A DNA stretch of 64,000 nucleotides from Ornithinibacillus massiliensis (GCF_018310345.1 NZ_JAGXBY010000001.1:186001-250000); one strand, 5' to 3'. Shown: positions 24,481-34,697, counted from the stretch's first letter. Numbers and translations are program-made. Notes: generated from the sequence alone by a model not told the origin.

Positions 24481-25425
24481 TTATTTCACCTTGATATACG
24501 GCCTTTGCAGATCACCTTGATCGTAATTATAAACACTTCCATCAGTTGGATCTATTAAGTATAAGTCGGTCCTCCCTGGGGCTGTAGGGCTTTCCACATA
24601 AATGCCATAATAAGGTTTACCATCGAAAGCCAGAACATCTGGCTCTAACTCAAATATAGTAGATGGAGGCCAGTCTCTATCATTTTTAATCGCCTGGAAT
24701 GCATCTTCAGGCGTTAAATTGACCAGTCCTTTATTGGCGCTTCTTGTCGCTGTCTCTTCTAGCTTCTCGGTCTCAACCTTTTCTTTCTCTTCTTCTTTTC
24801 CTTCAACCAGTTCTTTATTGGTTGGTTCTATCTCTACTTGTTCATCTTCTACTGCTATTTCCGCTTCTAACTCAACCTCAATTTTTTCCTTCTCGAGTAA
24901 AGCTATTTCGATATTATGTTGTAACATATCAGCATCGTTTTTTAAAGGGTGGAAGAGCAAATGATCTAAATCTGAATTCAATACTGTATCAATTGTTTCT
25001 TGCGCCTCAGGATATTTCCCCTCTTCAAAATACTGCATTGCCAAATCATAATTCTCCGTTAGGGCAGACTGTTTTGTTAGTAGATCTTCTATCGATAGCA
25101 AAAGCTCTTCTGCCTTATGGATTAATGCACTTGAACCATCTGTTAGTCTACTAACTTCTTCTGCCTTTTCTGTTGCTAGTTCGAGGTCAGCTAGTTCTAA
25201 GGCGTCTAAAGCTTCCAGGTAATTTCTTAATTGTGTTAATAGTGCTGTTGCTCCAGAGGCATCCTTTTCTCCCTCTAAAGCTAGCTCAAATGCAGCTTCT
25301 GCCTTTTTATAATCTTCACTGGCGATATAATCCAACCCCTTTTGAATCGCATTTTGATAAGCATTGTTATTACAACCAGATAAAATATATAAAAATACAA
25401 AACTACTAAACATTATCTTCCTCAT
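24481..25425 (-). CDS. Lipoprotein, paralogue 2 of 3
   Basis: 314 residues, lipobox LSGC with Cys at 18, then NAIQKGLDYIASEDYKKAEA. It has a longer helical/TPR-like region, a highly acidic linker (EEEKEKVETEKLEETATRS) and a C-terminal domain (LTPEDAFQAIKNDRDWPPST, YYGIYVESPT, DLYLIDPTDGSVYNYDQGDL) also present in paralogue 3. It is a tandem duplicate on the same strand as paralogue 1. The C-terminal YxGIYV/DGSVYxY pattern resembles small PepSY-like or secreted stress lipoproteins, but I would not name a function. Confidence 0.8.
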   Translation of the reverse strand: MRKIMFSSFVFLYILSGCNNNAYQNAIQKGLDYIASEDYKKAEAAFELALEGEKDASGATALLTQLRNYLEALDALELADLELATEKAEEVSRLTDGSSALIHKAEELLLSIEDLLTKQSALTENYDLAMQYFEEGKYPEAQETIDTVLNSDLDHLLFHPLKNDADMLQHNIEIALLEKEKIEVELEAEIAVEDEQVEIEPTNKELVEGKEEEKEKVETEKLEETATRSANKGLVNLTPEDAFQAIKNDRDWPPSTIFELEPDVLAFDGKPYYGIYVESPTAPGRTDLYLIDPTDGSVYNYDQGDLQRPYIKVK

Positions 25426-25666
25426 GCTATTTCTCCCCCACTTCTACCCGTTACAAACAAGTTAAATTAATATTGAATTATAGCACATCGTTCCAGGTTG
25501 TCCTACGAAAGAACTGTTTTGTGACCGCCTACTAGAATAATATGCCTTACTAAGTATAGTGTTTTTTGCTAAGCACGCTATAGTTCGGGACTAATGTATC
25601 ACATATTGAGCTGTTCATGGTATAGTAGTCCTAGCATAAAAGGAATTCAGAAGGAGAAGAGTAAGC

Positions 25667-26515
25667 GTGAAGAAAGTTCTATTTAGTAGTTTGTTTTTAG
25701 TAGTTATGTTAATGGGGTGTAATGAGGAAGCTTACAATAATGCAATTCAAAAAGGCCTCGATCACATTGGAAGCGCAGAGTATCAGAAGGCTGAAAGTGC
25801 ATTTGAACTAGCGCTAGAAGAAAAGAAGGAAGATGTAAAAGCAACTGCTTTATTAGCACAAACAAGATATTATCAGGAAGCCCTCGAAGCTTATGAAGAA
25901 GCGGAACTAGAAGCTGCTGCAGAAAAAGCTGAGAAGGTTACGAAAGAAACAGAAGGGTCAGATGCATTAATTAAAAAGGCAGAGGAATTAGTCTCCTCTA
26001 TAGAAGATTTACAGACAACACTAGCTGAAATAATGGAAGAGTATGAATCAGCGATGTACCAATTTGAAGAAGAGGAATATGAAGGTGCCAATAAACTAAT
26101 AGAAGATATATTAAACAAGGATTTAAGTCATCCACTCTTTCAACCTGTGAAAAAGGAAATGGAAGAATTGCAGCATGATATTGAAGCGGCTGTTCTTGCT
26201 AAGGAGAAGGCAGAAAAGGAAAAAGCGGAGCAGGCTGCTGCTAAAAAAGCACAGGAACAAAAAGAACAGTCTACCAAAGTAAATCTAACGGGTGACGAAG
26301 CATTAACCATTATTAAAAATCTTAATGACTGGCCGTCAACAACCACATTTGATTTAGACCCTAATTTAATAGAATGGGGAGAAGAAAGTTATTATGGGAT
26401 TTACATTGATACACATGTAGATGAAAGCAATTCTTCAACAAGTTTATTACGTGTAGATGCTAAGGATGGTTCTGTTTATGACTTCAGTCGTGGAGAGATG
26501 GTACCGGTAAATTGA
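25667..26515 (+). CDS. Lipoprotein, paralogue 3 of 3
   Basis: 282 residues from a GTG preceded by GAAGGAGAAG. Lipobox LMGC with Cys at 18, NAIQKGLDHIGSAEYQKAES, TPR-like helices, a Lys/Glu/Ala-rich coiled segment (AKEKAEKEKAEQAAAKKAQE), then the C-terminal domain (LTGDEALTIIKNLNDWPSTT, YYGIYIDTHV). It is divergent from the other two copies, so the cluster arose by duplication and inversion. A strong terminator follows. Confidence 0.8.
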   Translation: MKKVLFSSLFLVVMLMGCNEEAYNNAIQKGLDHIGSAEYQKAESAFELALEEKKEDVKATALLAQTRYYQEALEAYEEAELEAAAEKAEKVTKETEGSDALIKKAEELVSSIEDLQTTLAEIMEEYESAMYQFEEEEYEGANKLIEDILNKDLSHPLFQPVKKEMEELQHDIEAAVLAKEKAEKEKAEQAAAKKAQEQKEQSTKVNLTGDEALTIIKNLNDWPSTTTFDLDPNLIEWGEESYYGIYIDTHVDESNSSTSLLRVDAKDGSVYDFSRGEMVPVN

Positions 26516-26589
26516 GATGCAAAAACTTAAAATAGCTAAGCATTAGATACTTTACGATGAACCCATATCCTAACTAGTTAGAATCAAAT

Positions 26590-26636
26590 GAAACCTTAAA
26601 GCGCTACTAAATCAACGCTTTTGAGGTTTCTTTTTT
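26590..26636 (+). terminator. Strong bidirectional terminator
   Basis: GAAACCT and AGGTTTC close an inner AAAGCG/CGCTTT stem, followed by six T; it lies between convergent genes. Confidence 0.8.
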
Positions 26637-26641
26637 ATACT

Positions 26642-27364
26642 TCAGAAATCTTTCCCTAATTTAATAATAGTGTCTGCAACTTGTTCCTTTGTGATTGTCA
26701 TGGAAGCATACTCTTGTACATGATGATCACCAACACATACACTGTATTTAGCGTTTTCAAACAGGCATTGATCATTGCTGTCGTTCCCAAAGGCGATGAA
26801 GTCTGTAACATGTAATCTATTAAGTCCATGAACTTTATTAACACCCAGGGGGCTTATATCAATAGCGTTTTCTTTTTTATAAGCAGTAACACTAACAGGT
26901 AATTGGGCTATCTCTTCCAGTACCGTTTTGGTAGGGTTAAATAAAACGAGTTTACAAATCTTCTCTAAATCTGTGAATAATCGATTCCTTGCAGATGATT
27001 GGTTAATATTATGATAGATAGGGTGGTCCTGACTACCAGTATAGGAATAATCCCATTCTCCATCTGCTAAATACGTTAATTGATAGGTTTGAATAAGGTT
27101 ATGTAATGGCTCTATTACATCTGGATGAAAGTAATTGGTTGTAATCTTTCCATTCTCTGAGATATAACAACCATTCCCACCAACTAATTTTCCCTTTTGA
27201 AGTTGGGTTGGGAGAACAGGTACTAAATCACGGATAGGTCTAGCAGAAGCAAAAATAATATCGTGTCCACACTTCGTTAGTTCATCCAAAGCTTCTATAA
27301 TAGATGAGTCTATTGTCTTTCCATCAAAGCAAATTGTTCCGTCAATATCGAATACAAATTCCAT
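26642..27364 (-). CDS. HAD-superfamily phosphatase (Cof type)
   Basis: 240 residues. The catalytic loop FDIDGTICFDG at the start carries the nucleophile and acid Asp pair. Motif II lies in IIFASARP, the Lys region near the middle, and FGNDSNDQCLF is motif III/IV. The cap inserted between motifs II and III is of the Cof/IIB type, so a sugar phosphate or nucleotide is the likely substrate. The start at 27364 follows GGAGGCG; the upstream frame extension lacks a binding site. Confidence 0.88.
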   Translation of the reverse strand: MEFVFDIDGTICFDGKTIDSSIIEALDELTKCGHDIIFASARPIRDLVPVLPTQLQKGKLVGGNGCYISENGKITTNYFHPDVIEPLHNLIQTYQLTYLADGEWDYSYTGSQDHPIYHNINQSSARNRLFTDLEKICKLVLFNPTKTVLEEIAQLPVSVTAYKKENAIDISPLGVNKVHGLNRLHVTDFIAFGNDSNDQCLFENAKYSVCVGDHHVQEYASMTITKEQVADTIIKLGKDF

Positions 27365-27434
27365 TTTTAAATCGCCTCCATAAACGAGTATAATTAGTAG
27401 TAGTATATTGCCGAAAGGACAGGTGTCCTCAACT

Positions 27435-28097
27435 GTGGATGTAAAAAAATTCAAACAACTCTACGCTTATGAATTTCCGAACGAATTATTAACTCAAATC
27501 CAAAATCGTACCTATCAAACGAATGATTATATTTTAAGAACAGGTGATGAAATTGATGGGTTGTACTTTTTAATCGAAGGGAAATACTATGTATCTAGTC
27601 TTGAGATAACAGGTAAAGAATTGTTATTACGATATAGTAAAAGGTCTGGCATATTAGGGGATATCGAAATCTTGGAGCAATGTGCCATTCAATCGAATTG
27701 TATTGCTGCTGAGAGATGTGAATTTATCTATGTACCTCTAGCCGTCTATGAGAAATATTTAAAGCATGATATGGCATTTACACAAATACTGTTAAAAGAG
27801 TTGGCATATAAATTGAAGACTTGTACGACTTCCTCAAGAGTAAATGCGTTATCACCTGTGTCAGTTAGATTAGCAGCATATTATTGTACGATTGCGTCTC
27901 CCGAATCCAATAGTGACTATATAACGTCAAGTAAACTAGATGAGGTAGCTTCATTAATTGGTACTACGAAGAGACATCTTAATCGAATCTTAAAACAATG
28001 GAGTGAGGAGGGAAGTATTCATAGAGATGGTGATCATATTCAAATCCTAAATTGGGAGAGGATTAAGCAGCATTCCAATAATGTGCGTTTTGAATAA
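27435..28097 (+). CDS. Crp/Fnr-family regulator (YeiL-like)
   Basis: About 220 residues. The N-terminal cyclic-nucleotide-binding-type barrel (NDYILRTGDEIDGLYFLIEG) is followed by the dimer helix and a Crp-type HTH (KLDEVASLIGTTKRHLNRIL). No cluster of Cys residues as in Fnr is present. Starts at TTG 27408 or GTG 27423 are possible; GTG 27435 is chosen because a TATAAT at 27388 puts the transcript start close to 27408. It is divergent from the HAD gene. Confidence 0.85.
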   Translation: MDVKKFKQLYAYEFPNELLTQIQNRTYQTNDYILRTGDEIDGLYFLIEGKYYVSSLEITGKELLLRYSKRSGILGDIEILEQCAIQSNCIAAERCEFIYVPLAVYEKYLKHDMAFTQILLKELAYKLKTCTTSSRVNALSPVSVRLAAYYCTIASPESNSDYITSSKLDEVASLIGTTKRHLNRILKQWSEEGSIHRDGDHIQILNWERIKQHSNNVRFE

Positions 28098-28336
28098 ATT
28101 AGATGTAGTCAGGCGCTTTATACCTAAACTACATATAAATGAAGGTTGTCCTAGCCTATTGTAACAGCTATTGTTCAAATTTGCTCAAAGCTATTTCTTT
28201 GGCTCGGGATGGGGAACTTTAATCGGGCTGATTATATTATATTAAAAGGTATGAATTGCTTTATAATAGACTAGAAGATAAAAAAAATTCAATAATTTAA
28301 AGAAAACTATTACATGAAAGAAAGGAGTGACAACTA

Positions 28337-29044
28337 TTGTATGACAATAAGGCACAAGACTTTATCAAGGAATTGGAAAAGCATCGGAATGAGCAGGATG
28401 TTGAGAAAATGAAACGTTTCTTTAAAAGCTCTGACCCAGATACGTTATGTCTGGGACTTCAGATGCGTACCGTTTTTCAGATTGCGAAACAGTTCATGGA
28501 TATGTCCTTATCTGAGATTGAGAAGGTACTAGAAAGCCCTTATTATGAAGTAAGGATGGGGGCGGTTAGTATCATGGATTATCAAGCGAAGAAAAGGAAA
28601 ATTTCTGAGGAGGAAAGAAAGTCCCTGTTTGACCTGTATCTACGCAGGCATGACCGCATTAACAATTGGGATTTTGTAGACCGATCGGCACCTTCTGTAA
28701 TTGGTACGTTTTTATTGGATAAACCAAAGGACATTCTCTATACGCTAGCCCGTTCAAGCAATATGTGGGAGCGCAGAACTGCAATTGTTAGTACACATGC
28801 ATTTATTAAAAAGGGAGAAATTAATCATACCTTTCGTATCGCAGAAATACTGATCCATGACCCTGAAGAGCTTATCCAAAAGGCTGTAGGCAGTTGGATT
28901 CGAGAAGCTGGTAAGCAGGATGAAACAATGCTAAAACGTTTACTGAACGAATACGCACCTACTATGCCTAGAGTTACATTGAGATATGCCGTAGAAAAGC
29001 TGAACAAGGAGACAAGGGATTTTTATTTGTCGATGGGGAAGTGA
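28337..29044 (+). CDS. DNA alkylation repair (AlkD-like) protein
   Basis: 235 residues of HEAT-like helical repeats with family landmarks: YYEVRMGAVSIMDYQAK, NNWDFVDRSAPSVIG, SNMWERRTAIVSTHAF and the final VGSWIREAGK. AlkD-family proteins recognise and excise N3/N7-alkylated bases. The Trp, Asp and Arg of these motifs are present. The TTG start has AAGGAGTG 8 bases upstream. A terminator follows. Confidence 0.88.
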   Translation: MYDNKAQDFIKELEKHRNEQDVEKMKRFFKSSDPDTLCLGLQMRTVFQIAKQFMDMSLSEIEKVLESPYYEVRMGAVSIMDYQAKKRKISEEERKSLFDLYLRRHDRINNWDFVDRSAPSVIGTFLLDKPKDILYTLARSSNMWERRTAIVSTHAFIKKGEINHTFRIAEILIHDPEELIQKAVGSWIREAGKQDETMLKRLLNEYAPTMPRVTLRYAVEKLNKETRDFYLSMGK

Positions 29045-29058
29045 ATAGAGGGTGTACT

Positions 29059-29105
29059 AGGCTGTGGCAGAGGGAGTATCATACCCCACTATCACAGCCT
29101 TTTTC
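29059..29105 (+). terminator. Intrinsic terminator, left copy of a duplicated element
   Basis: AGGCTGTG pairs with CACAGCCT, followed by TTTTT. The same hairpin (GGCTGTGGCAGAGG core) recurs at 36162-36210. Confidence 0.75.
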
Positions 29106-29119
29106 TTATCTTCTAAACC

Positions 29120-29175
29120 CTACTTCGTATTCGTAAACCCGCGATTAATATGAATCCCTTTACCATTACGGTTCC
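29120..29175 (-). pseudogene. 3'-end remnant of a short-chain dehydrogenase gene
   Basis: On the minus strand the last codons read GIHINRGFTNTK followed by a stop, matching RIDGGFTNTK at the end of the intact SDR gene at 36229. Nothing of the rest of the gene remains. Together with the shared terminator this forms an imperfect direct repeat bracketing the dlt locus. Confidence 0.7.
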
Positions 29176-29281
29176 TGCCCTGAAAGTAATATTTATCCTC
29201 TACTACTCTCCTCTCCTAGTAATCTAGCCTAAGTAAAAAAAGGTTCCAAAATTTGAAAAAAATGGTTACGATATGAAGGTG

Positions 29282-29306
29282 TATGTGGACACACAAAATA
29301 CATATC
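29282..29306 (+). promoter_or_regulatory. 25-bp motif upstream of the dlt kinase gene, copy 1
   Basis: Matches 31113-31137 at 22 of 25 positions (TATGWGGACACA ... ACATATC). It lies 50 bases upstream of the kinase start, where the promoter should be. It is the likely binding site of the response regulator encoded in the operon. Confidence 0.65.
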
Positions 29307-29355
29307 AATAGCTTACATTATTATTAAACTGACGTATGAAATAGAGGAGTATAAC

Positions 29356-31098
29356 ATGAGAAAACGCGGTATCACCGTTAAATTATTCGCTGTAACAGCT
29401 TTATTCTTTTTGATATTTTACGCCATGATTTTGATATTTCAGCTATTATTCTTTGATCGTTTCTATCAGCACCATAAAACAAAAGAAGCAAGGGAACACA
29501 TACATCAATTAGCAGCAGCGTATGAGAAAAATTCTTGGAGCGAGGAGGAACTGACAAAACATACGCTGTCTTATATGAAGGAGACCAAAAGTCCATTGAC
29601 GATTGTGGATGCGGAAGGTTACCAGTTGGTACAGGATCCGTTTAACATCATGCTGGAAACGAGAGATGGCTACGTTGTAGAGGTATCGCTTTCCTTACTC
29701 GTCACCAATTACGGGAAACAGATTCGAGAATTACGTATTACAGAGGGAGATACATTGATGGTGCACGGGGAAGCAGATGCGGAGGTTCCGTTAGTTATTT
29801 ATCCAACTGTTATTACGAAGAATGGGGCAAGTGTGGGGGAAAGTCCGTTCGAGAACGATGTGATAGTCGAAGGAAAAGTAAAAAGCATTTCGCTGCCTAA
29901 GGCTGGGATGATTGAAAGAGGATTAGGGATTCTCTATGATGCGCTACTCGAATGGTTCCCACTAAAGGACGAGCAGTTAAAGAAGCTTTCCAAAGGGGAA
30001 AGTCTGCAGCTAGATTGGGTAGAGCCATGGAGTGGAAAACATAATTTAGTACTAATTGAGCCCTTTAAGAAGGATGGCGAAATGCAATTCATGTTCTCTG
30101 TCACATCGCTTCAAGAAATCAAAGAAACCAATGAAGCACTTCAGCTATTTTATGTCTATATCGGGATAGCCGGCTTCATTCTGATCCTTTTGCTGTCGTT
30201 ATTCTTCTCCCGTCTTGTTAGTCGACCGCTAATTAAGCTGAATGAAATGGCAGAAAAAATGGTGCATCTAGACTTCTCGAAGGTGAACCCGATTAAGCAG
30301 AAGGATGAGCTAGGAAGCCTTTCAAACAATATGCTTGTGATGGCGAAAAATCTGGATGTGGCACTAAATGATTTGAAACAAGCCAATGACAAGCTGAAGC
30401 AGGATATGAAAAAACGTGTGCAGATGGAAAAGGAACAGCGTGAGTTTTTTGAGCATGCATCACATGAACTGAAGACCCCGCTTAGCATTGTCAAAAGCTT
30501 TGCTGAAGGACTACAGGATGATGTTAGTCCGGATAAGCAGGACCACTATGTAGAAGTGATTATAGAAGAGTCCGCAAAGATGGAAGTGTTGATTCAGGAT
30601 ATGCTGGATTTAGCTAAGTTGGAAAATGGTGTAATTAAGCTAAGAAAAACATCTTTTCTACTCAGTGAAATGATTGAGGATTTAGCCGATAAACTATTCT
30701 GTATTGCGAAAGAGAAAAAGGTCGCGATTGAAATCATGCCGAAGAATGAACAGCATATTTTGGCGGATTATGAGTGGCTGGAGCGAGTCATGCAAAATCT
30801 TCTCATGAATGCGGTTCGGCACAGTGAGCCTGATTCTGTCATTGTCATTCGAATCGAATTGGATGCGGAAAATGGTGACACGGTGTTCAAAATTGAAAAC
30901 AAAGGCACGCAAATCCCAGAAGAACAGCTGGATAAAATCTGGAGACGCTTCTATCGGACCGAATCCTCTCGTAGCCGGATGACGGGTGGTACAGGATTAG
31001 GGCTGGCCATTGTTCGGCAAATTCTAGATTTGCATGAATTTCAATATGGGGTGGAAAACATGCCTGACGGTGTGCGTTTCTATGTTCGTTTTCATTAA
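29356..31098 (+). CDS. Dlt-associated sensor histidine kinase (DltS-like)
   Basis: 580 residues. Membrane helix 1 (LFAVTALFFLIFYAMILIF), an extracellular sensor of about 230 residues, helix 2 (YIGIAGFILILLLSLFF), a HAMP linker, then HisKA with FFEHASHELKTPLSIV (H370) and an HATPase domain (MQNLLMNAVRHS, GGTGLGLAIVRQ). It heads the operon with the regulator and dltXABCD. In streptococci a similarly placed DltRS pair controls D-alanylation. The likely signal is cationic peptide or envelope charge, by inference. Confidence 0.9.
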   Translation: MRKRGITVKLFAVTALFFLIFYAMILIFQLLFFDRFYQHHKTKEAREHIHQLAAAYEKNSWSEEELTKHTLSYMKETKSPLTIVDAEGYQLVQDPFNIMLETRDGYVVEVSLSLLVTNYGKQIRELRITEGDTLMVHGEADAEVPLVIYPTVITKNGASVGESPFENDVIVEGKVKSISLPKAGMIERGLGILYDALLEWFPLKDEQLKKLSKGESLQLDWVEPWSGKHNLVLIEPFKKDGEMQFMFSVTSLQEIKETNEALQLFYVYIGIAGFILILLLSLFFSRLVSRPLIKLNEMAEKMVHLDFSKVNPIKQKDELGSLSNNMLVMAKNLDVALNDLKQANDKLKQDMKKRVQMEKEQREFFEHASHELKTPLSIVKSFAEGLQDDVSPDKQDHYVEVIIEESAKMEVLIQDMLDLAKLENGVIKLRKTSFLLSEMIEDLADKLFCIAKEKKVAIEIMPKNEQHILADYEWLERVMQNLLMNAVRHSEPDSVIVIRIELDAENGDTVFKIENKGTQIPEEQLDKIWRRFYRTESSRSRMTGGTGLGLAIVRQILDLHEFQYGVENMPDGVRFYVRFH

Positions 31099-31112
31099 TA
31101 GGACTAATTACT

Positions 31113-31137
31113 TATGAGGACACATAAAAGACATATC
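31113..31137 (+). promoter_or_regulatory. 25-bp motif upstream of the dlt response regulator gene, copy 2
   Basis: Second copy of the motif at 29282-29306, 41 bases before the regulator start. It suggests an internal, autoregulated promoter for the regulator and dltXABCD. Confidence 0.65.
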
Positions 31138-31177
31138 GCCTTGTTACTATATTGCTAGATTGGAAGGAAGATTCACG

Positions 31178-31849
31178 ATGGGGAAGAAAGTGTTGCTTGT
31201 CGAGGATGAAGTGAGAATCCGAGAAGTGGTAGCTGATTATTTCAAAATGGATGGTTGGGAAGTGTATGAGACGGATAATGGCAGTAGTGCTATTGACTGG
31301 TTTAATGCCATTTATCCGGATTTAGTCATTCTTGATATTATGATGCCACAAATGGATGGATTTGCTGTTACCAAGCAGGTTCGTATGAATTCGGGTGTAC
31401 CAATTATTCTGTTAACAGCAAAATCCAGTGATGATGATAAAGTTCGTGGCTTTGAACTCGGAGCCGATGAGTATGTTACAAAGCCCTTTAGTCCAAGAGT
31501 GTTAGTAGCGCGTGCTAATTCTTTAATGAAACGGGTTACCGAGCATTACCTGCCGACAGGACATATGATGAGCTTCGGTGAGGCAATGGTTAACACGAAG
31601 GCCCATCAGCTTCAGATTGCGGGCCAACAAGTCGAATTGACACCAAAGGAATATGAATTGTTGGTGTTCCTGCTTCAGCATAAGAATCAAGTCCTTTCAC
31701 GCGAAACCATTTTGAATCACGTATGGGGCTTGGACTTCGATGGTGATATTCGAGTGGTGGATACACATATTAAAAAACTAAGAGCTAAATTAGGCGGCGA
31801 ATCTCATCATATCCGAACGGTTATAGGGACCGGCTATAAATTTGAATAA
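31178..31849 (+). CDS. OmpR-family response regulator of the dlt locus (DltR-like)
   Basis: 223 residues. Receiver domain with LVEDEVRIR, the phospho-acceptor in LVILDIMMPQMDG and K in DEYVTKPFSPR, then a winged helix (ELTPKEYELLVFLLQH, VVDTHIKKLRAKLGG, IGTGYKFE). The ATG at 31178 follows GGAAGGAAG; the frame is open further upstream to a TTG. It is followed 13 bases later by dltX, so it is part of the dlt transcript. Confidence 0.92.
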   Translation: MGKKVLLVEDEVRIREVVADYFKMDGWEVYETDNGSSAIDWFNAIYPDLVILDIMMPQMDGFAVTKQVRMNSGVPIILLTAKSSDDDKVRGFELGADEYVTKPFSPRVLVARANSLMKRVTEHYLPTGHMMSFGEAMVNTKAHQLQIAGQQVELTPKEYELLVFLLQHKNQVLSRETILNHVWGLDFDGDIRVVDTHIKKLRAKLGGESHHIRTVIGTGYKFE

Positions 31850-31862
31850 AGGAAGAGAGAAA

Positions 31863-32009
31863 ATGAATAGGCTCAAACAATTATATACGCGCCATGGCGT
31901 TCGTTTTGTTTTACATACTTGTTTTTATCTTGGAATCCTTATTACCTTGTTCTTGATGTACGGCTTCCATACAGCCAATACAGGTAACTATATTTACAAT
32001 GATTTCTAA
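31863..32009 (+). CDS. dltX: DltX, teichoic acid D-alanylation small membrane protein
   Basis: 48 residues with one membrane helix ([20 protein letters not shown]) and the C-terminal YIYNDF motif characteristic of DltX, whose C-terminus is needed for D-alanyl transfer together with DltB and DltD. It sits directly upstream of dltA, the family's fixed position. GGAAGAGAG provides the ribosome binding site. Confidence 0.92.
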   Translation: MNRLKQLYTRHGVRFVLHTCFYLGILITLFLMYGFHTANTGNYIYNDF

Positions 32010-32026
32010 ATGGAGAAGATAATATA

Positions 32027-33538
32027 ATGAAACTTTTAACTAGTATTGCACAGCATGCGGAAAGAAACCCAGAACAGATAGCATTTCGAACAGGAGACCA
32101 GGTATTGACCTATGAATTGCTTTGGGACAGATCGAGGCGACTAGCAAGCTTCATACACGCTAAGCAGCTCAAAAGACAGACACCAATTGTTGTCTATGGT
32201 CATATGGACATTGATATGCCGGTATCGTTCCTTGGATGTGTACAGGCTGGACACCCTTACATACCGGTAGATACATCTATTCCAATCGAACGAGTGCGTC
32301 TAATCGTAGAAAAATCTGGTGCGGGACTGGTTCTGAATACAACTGGTAGTATGCTAGATTTTGAGGATGTCACAGTTTTAGATGTACAGACACTACAGCT
32401 GGAGCAAGAAGAGCTGATTGGTGATGACTACTGGGTGAAGCCTGATGAGGTCTTTTATATCATTTATACATCCGGCAGTACGGGAAATCCAAAAGGTGTT
32501 CAAATAACCTCATCCAACCTGCAATCTTTTACCGATTGGATGGTCGGTGACTTTCCGTTAGGTCAAGGAAAGGTGTTCTTGAATCAGGCGCCTTTTTCAT
32601 TCGATTTGTCTGTGATGGACCTTTATCCGGCGCTTCAGAGTGGGGGTGCAATTCATGCCTTGGAGAAAGAAGTCATGAATAAGCCAAAGCTAATGTTTGA
32701 GAACTTGAGTCGTTCGGGATTGCAAATATGGACGTCGACACCATCCTTCGTGCAGATGTGTTTTCCAAATCCGGACTTTCATCAAACGATGCTGCCGGAG
32801 CTTGAGGTATTCCTTTTCTGTGGGGAAGTGCTACCGCTAGCGGTGGCTAAAGAGCTGAAGGAACGTTTTCCTGGGGCGAGGATTTTTAATACGTATGGGC
32901 CAACAGAAGCAACCGTTGCGGTGACATCTATTGAAATTACGGAAGCGTTGCTTGCGCAAGAGAAGGCTCTGCCGGTAGGCTATCCAAAATCGGATATGCG
33001 TATCCTCGTTGTGGATGAATCGGGTAATCCGCTACCTGAAGGTGAAAAAGGGGAGCTTATCCTTATCGGGCCAAGTGTTTCAAAAGGCTATCTCGATGAA
33101 CCTTTACTAACAGAAAAGGCATTCGGCGTGATAAACGGAATGAACGCCTATCGTACTGGAGATGCCGGCTATATACAGGACGGGCTGGTGTATTGCCAAG
33201 GCAGACTGGATTATCAAATCAAGCTGCATGGTTACCGGATGGAGCTAGAGGAGATTGAGTTCCACCTTAATCAGTCTGAATATATTAAGGCAGCCATTAT
33301 TATCCCGTATGTACCAAACGAAGAAATTGAATACTTGATTGCGGCAGTGGTACCAGCGGAGCATAGCTTTGAGAAGGAATACCAGCTGACAGCTGCTATT
33401 CGAAAGGATCTTGCTTTACGCTTACCGGCCTATATGATCCCGCGTAAGTTCACGTATCATACTGCTATTCCAATGACGATAAATGGGAAAGTAGACCGTA
33501 AGAAAATGAAGAAGAGGTATTCGCATGATTCCATATAG
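32027..33538 (+). CDS. dltA: D-alanine:D-alanyl carrier protein ligase
   Basis: 503 residues of the adenylate-forming family. It activates D-alanine with ATP and loads it on DltC. The P-loop [12 protein letters not shown] (near residue 145), [13 protein letters not shown], the [12 protein letters not shown] hinge and the C-terminal NGKVDRKKM with the catalytic Lys are present. It overlaps dltB by 14 bases. Confidence 0.97.
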   Translation: MKLLTSIAQHAERNPEQIAFRTGDQVLTYELLWDRSRRLASFIHAKQLKRQTPIVVYGHMDIDMPVSFLGCVQAGHPYIPVDTSIPIERVRLIVEKSGAGLVLNTTGSMLDFEDVTVLDVQTLQLEQEELIGDDYWVKPDEVFYIIYTSGSTGNPKGVQITSSNLQSFTDWMVGDFPLGQGKVFLNQAPFSFDLSVMDLYPALQSGGAIHALEKEVMNKPKLMFENLSRSGLQIWTSTPSFVQMCFPNPDFHQTMLPELEVFLFCGEVLPLAVAKELKERFPGARIFNTYGPTEATVAVTSIEITEALLAQEKALPVGYPKSDMRILVVDESGNPLPEGEKGELILIGPSVSKGYLDEPLLTEKAFGVINGMNAYRTGDAGYIQDGLVYCQGRLDYQIKLHGYRMELEEIEFHLNQSEYIKAAIIIPYVPNEEIEYLIAAVVPAEHSFEKEYQLTAAIRKDLALRLPAYMIPRKFTYHTAIPMTINGKVDRKKMKKRYSHDSI

Positions 33539-34682
33539 CTCTTTCCTTTTCTTTATCATTCTAGGTATCTTGCTACTGCCAACGATGATTCTCGGCATAA
33601 TGGGCAAGCGCCTTCGTTATTACAATGTGTTCGTCACCATTGTTGTATTGGCGATTATATTTTCCGGAGGGGATGAAGGCTTCTTCTCGTTAGTAGTCTT
33701 CACTATCCTTCAGGTTGTTCTGGTCAAGGGCTATATTTCATATCGGCAGACAAAGAATAGCAGTCTCGTATTCTATATCATTAGCTTTTTGTCGATTCTA
33801 CCTTTGATTTTATCCAAGCTGTTGCCGATATTGGCAGTGGACAACTGGGCAAGCTTTCTCGGTATCTCTTATCTGACATTCCGAGCGGTCCAAATCATTA
33901 TTGAAACAAGGGATGGATTGATTAAGGAGCAGCTCTCGGTTTTTCAGCTTGTTAATTTTATGCTGTTTTATCCAACGATTTCATCAGGTCCGATTGATCG
34001 CTTCCGGCGCTTCCAAAAGGATGAAGAAAAGCGCTGGACACCGGAAGAGTACAAGGAGCTGCTTTATAAAGGGATCAATAAAATCTTCCTTGGCTTTTTG
34101 TATAAATTTATCATTGGCTATAGCATCAATACGTACTTCATTATGAATCTAGATAGTATAGCGACTAGCCAGTTTACGAATCATTTATTGTACATGTACA
34201 GCTATAGCTTGTACCTATTCTTCGACTTTGCCGGCTATACGGCGTTTGCGGTCGGAGTTAGTTATATCATGGGAATCCGGTCACCGGAGAACTTTAATAT
34301 GCCATTCATCAGCCGCAACATTAAGGATTTCTGGAACAGGTGGCATATGTCACTATCGTTCTGGTTCCGTGATTATGTATTCATGCGCTTCGTCCTCTTG
34401 ATGAAGAAGAAAAAATGGATACAGAATAAAATGCTCGTATCGAATTTAGGTTATATCCTGCTGTTCCTGTTGATGGGGGTATGGCATGGATTAGCGATTC
34501 AGTACATTATGTATGGAGCATATCATGCCTTGATGATGGCCGGATTTAATTTCTTCGAGTCCTGGAACAAAAAACATAAACGCTGGCCAACAGGAAGGGC
34601 CATGACAGTGGTGTCTATCGTCATCACTTTCCATGTCGTGTGTTTCGGTTTCTATCTGTTTTCCGGCAGACCATTTCAATAA
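33525..34682 (+). CDS. dltB: MBOAT-family D-alanyl transfer membrane protein
   Basis: 385 residues, many membrane helices, MBOAT family. It passes D-alanine from DltC across the membrane towards lipoteichoic acid. Conserved segments are [34 protein letters not shown] and the catalytic-His helix [17 protein letters not shown]. It is shorter than usual relatives by a few residues only. Confidence 0.96.
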   Translation: MIPYSSFLFFIILGILLLPTMILGIMGKRLRYYNVFVTIVVLAIIFSGGDEGFFSLVVFTILQVVLVKGYISYRQTKNSSLVFYIISFLSILPLILSKLLPILAVDNWASFLGISYLTFRAVQIIIETRDGLIKEQLSVFQLVNFMLFYPTISSGPIDRFRRFQKDEEKRWTPEEYKELLYKGINKIFLGFLYKFIIGYSINTYFIMNLDSIATSQFTNHLLYMYSYSLYLFFDFAGYTAFAVGVSYIMGIRSPENFNMPFISRNIKDFWNRWHMSLSFWFRDYVFMRFVLLMKKKKWIQNKMLVSNLGYILLFLLMGVWHGLAIQYIMYGAYHALMMAGFNFFESWNKKHKRWPTGRAMTVVSIVITFHVVCFGFYLFSGRPFQ

Positions 34683-34697
34683 AAGGGGAATATAAAT

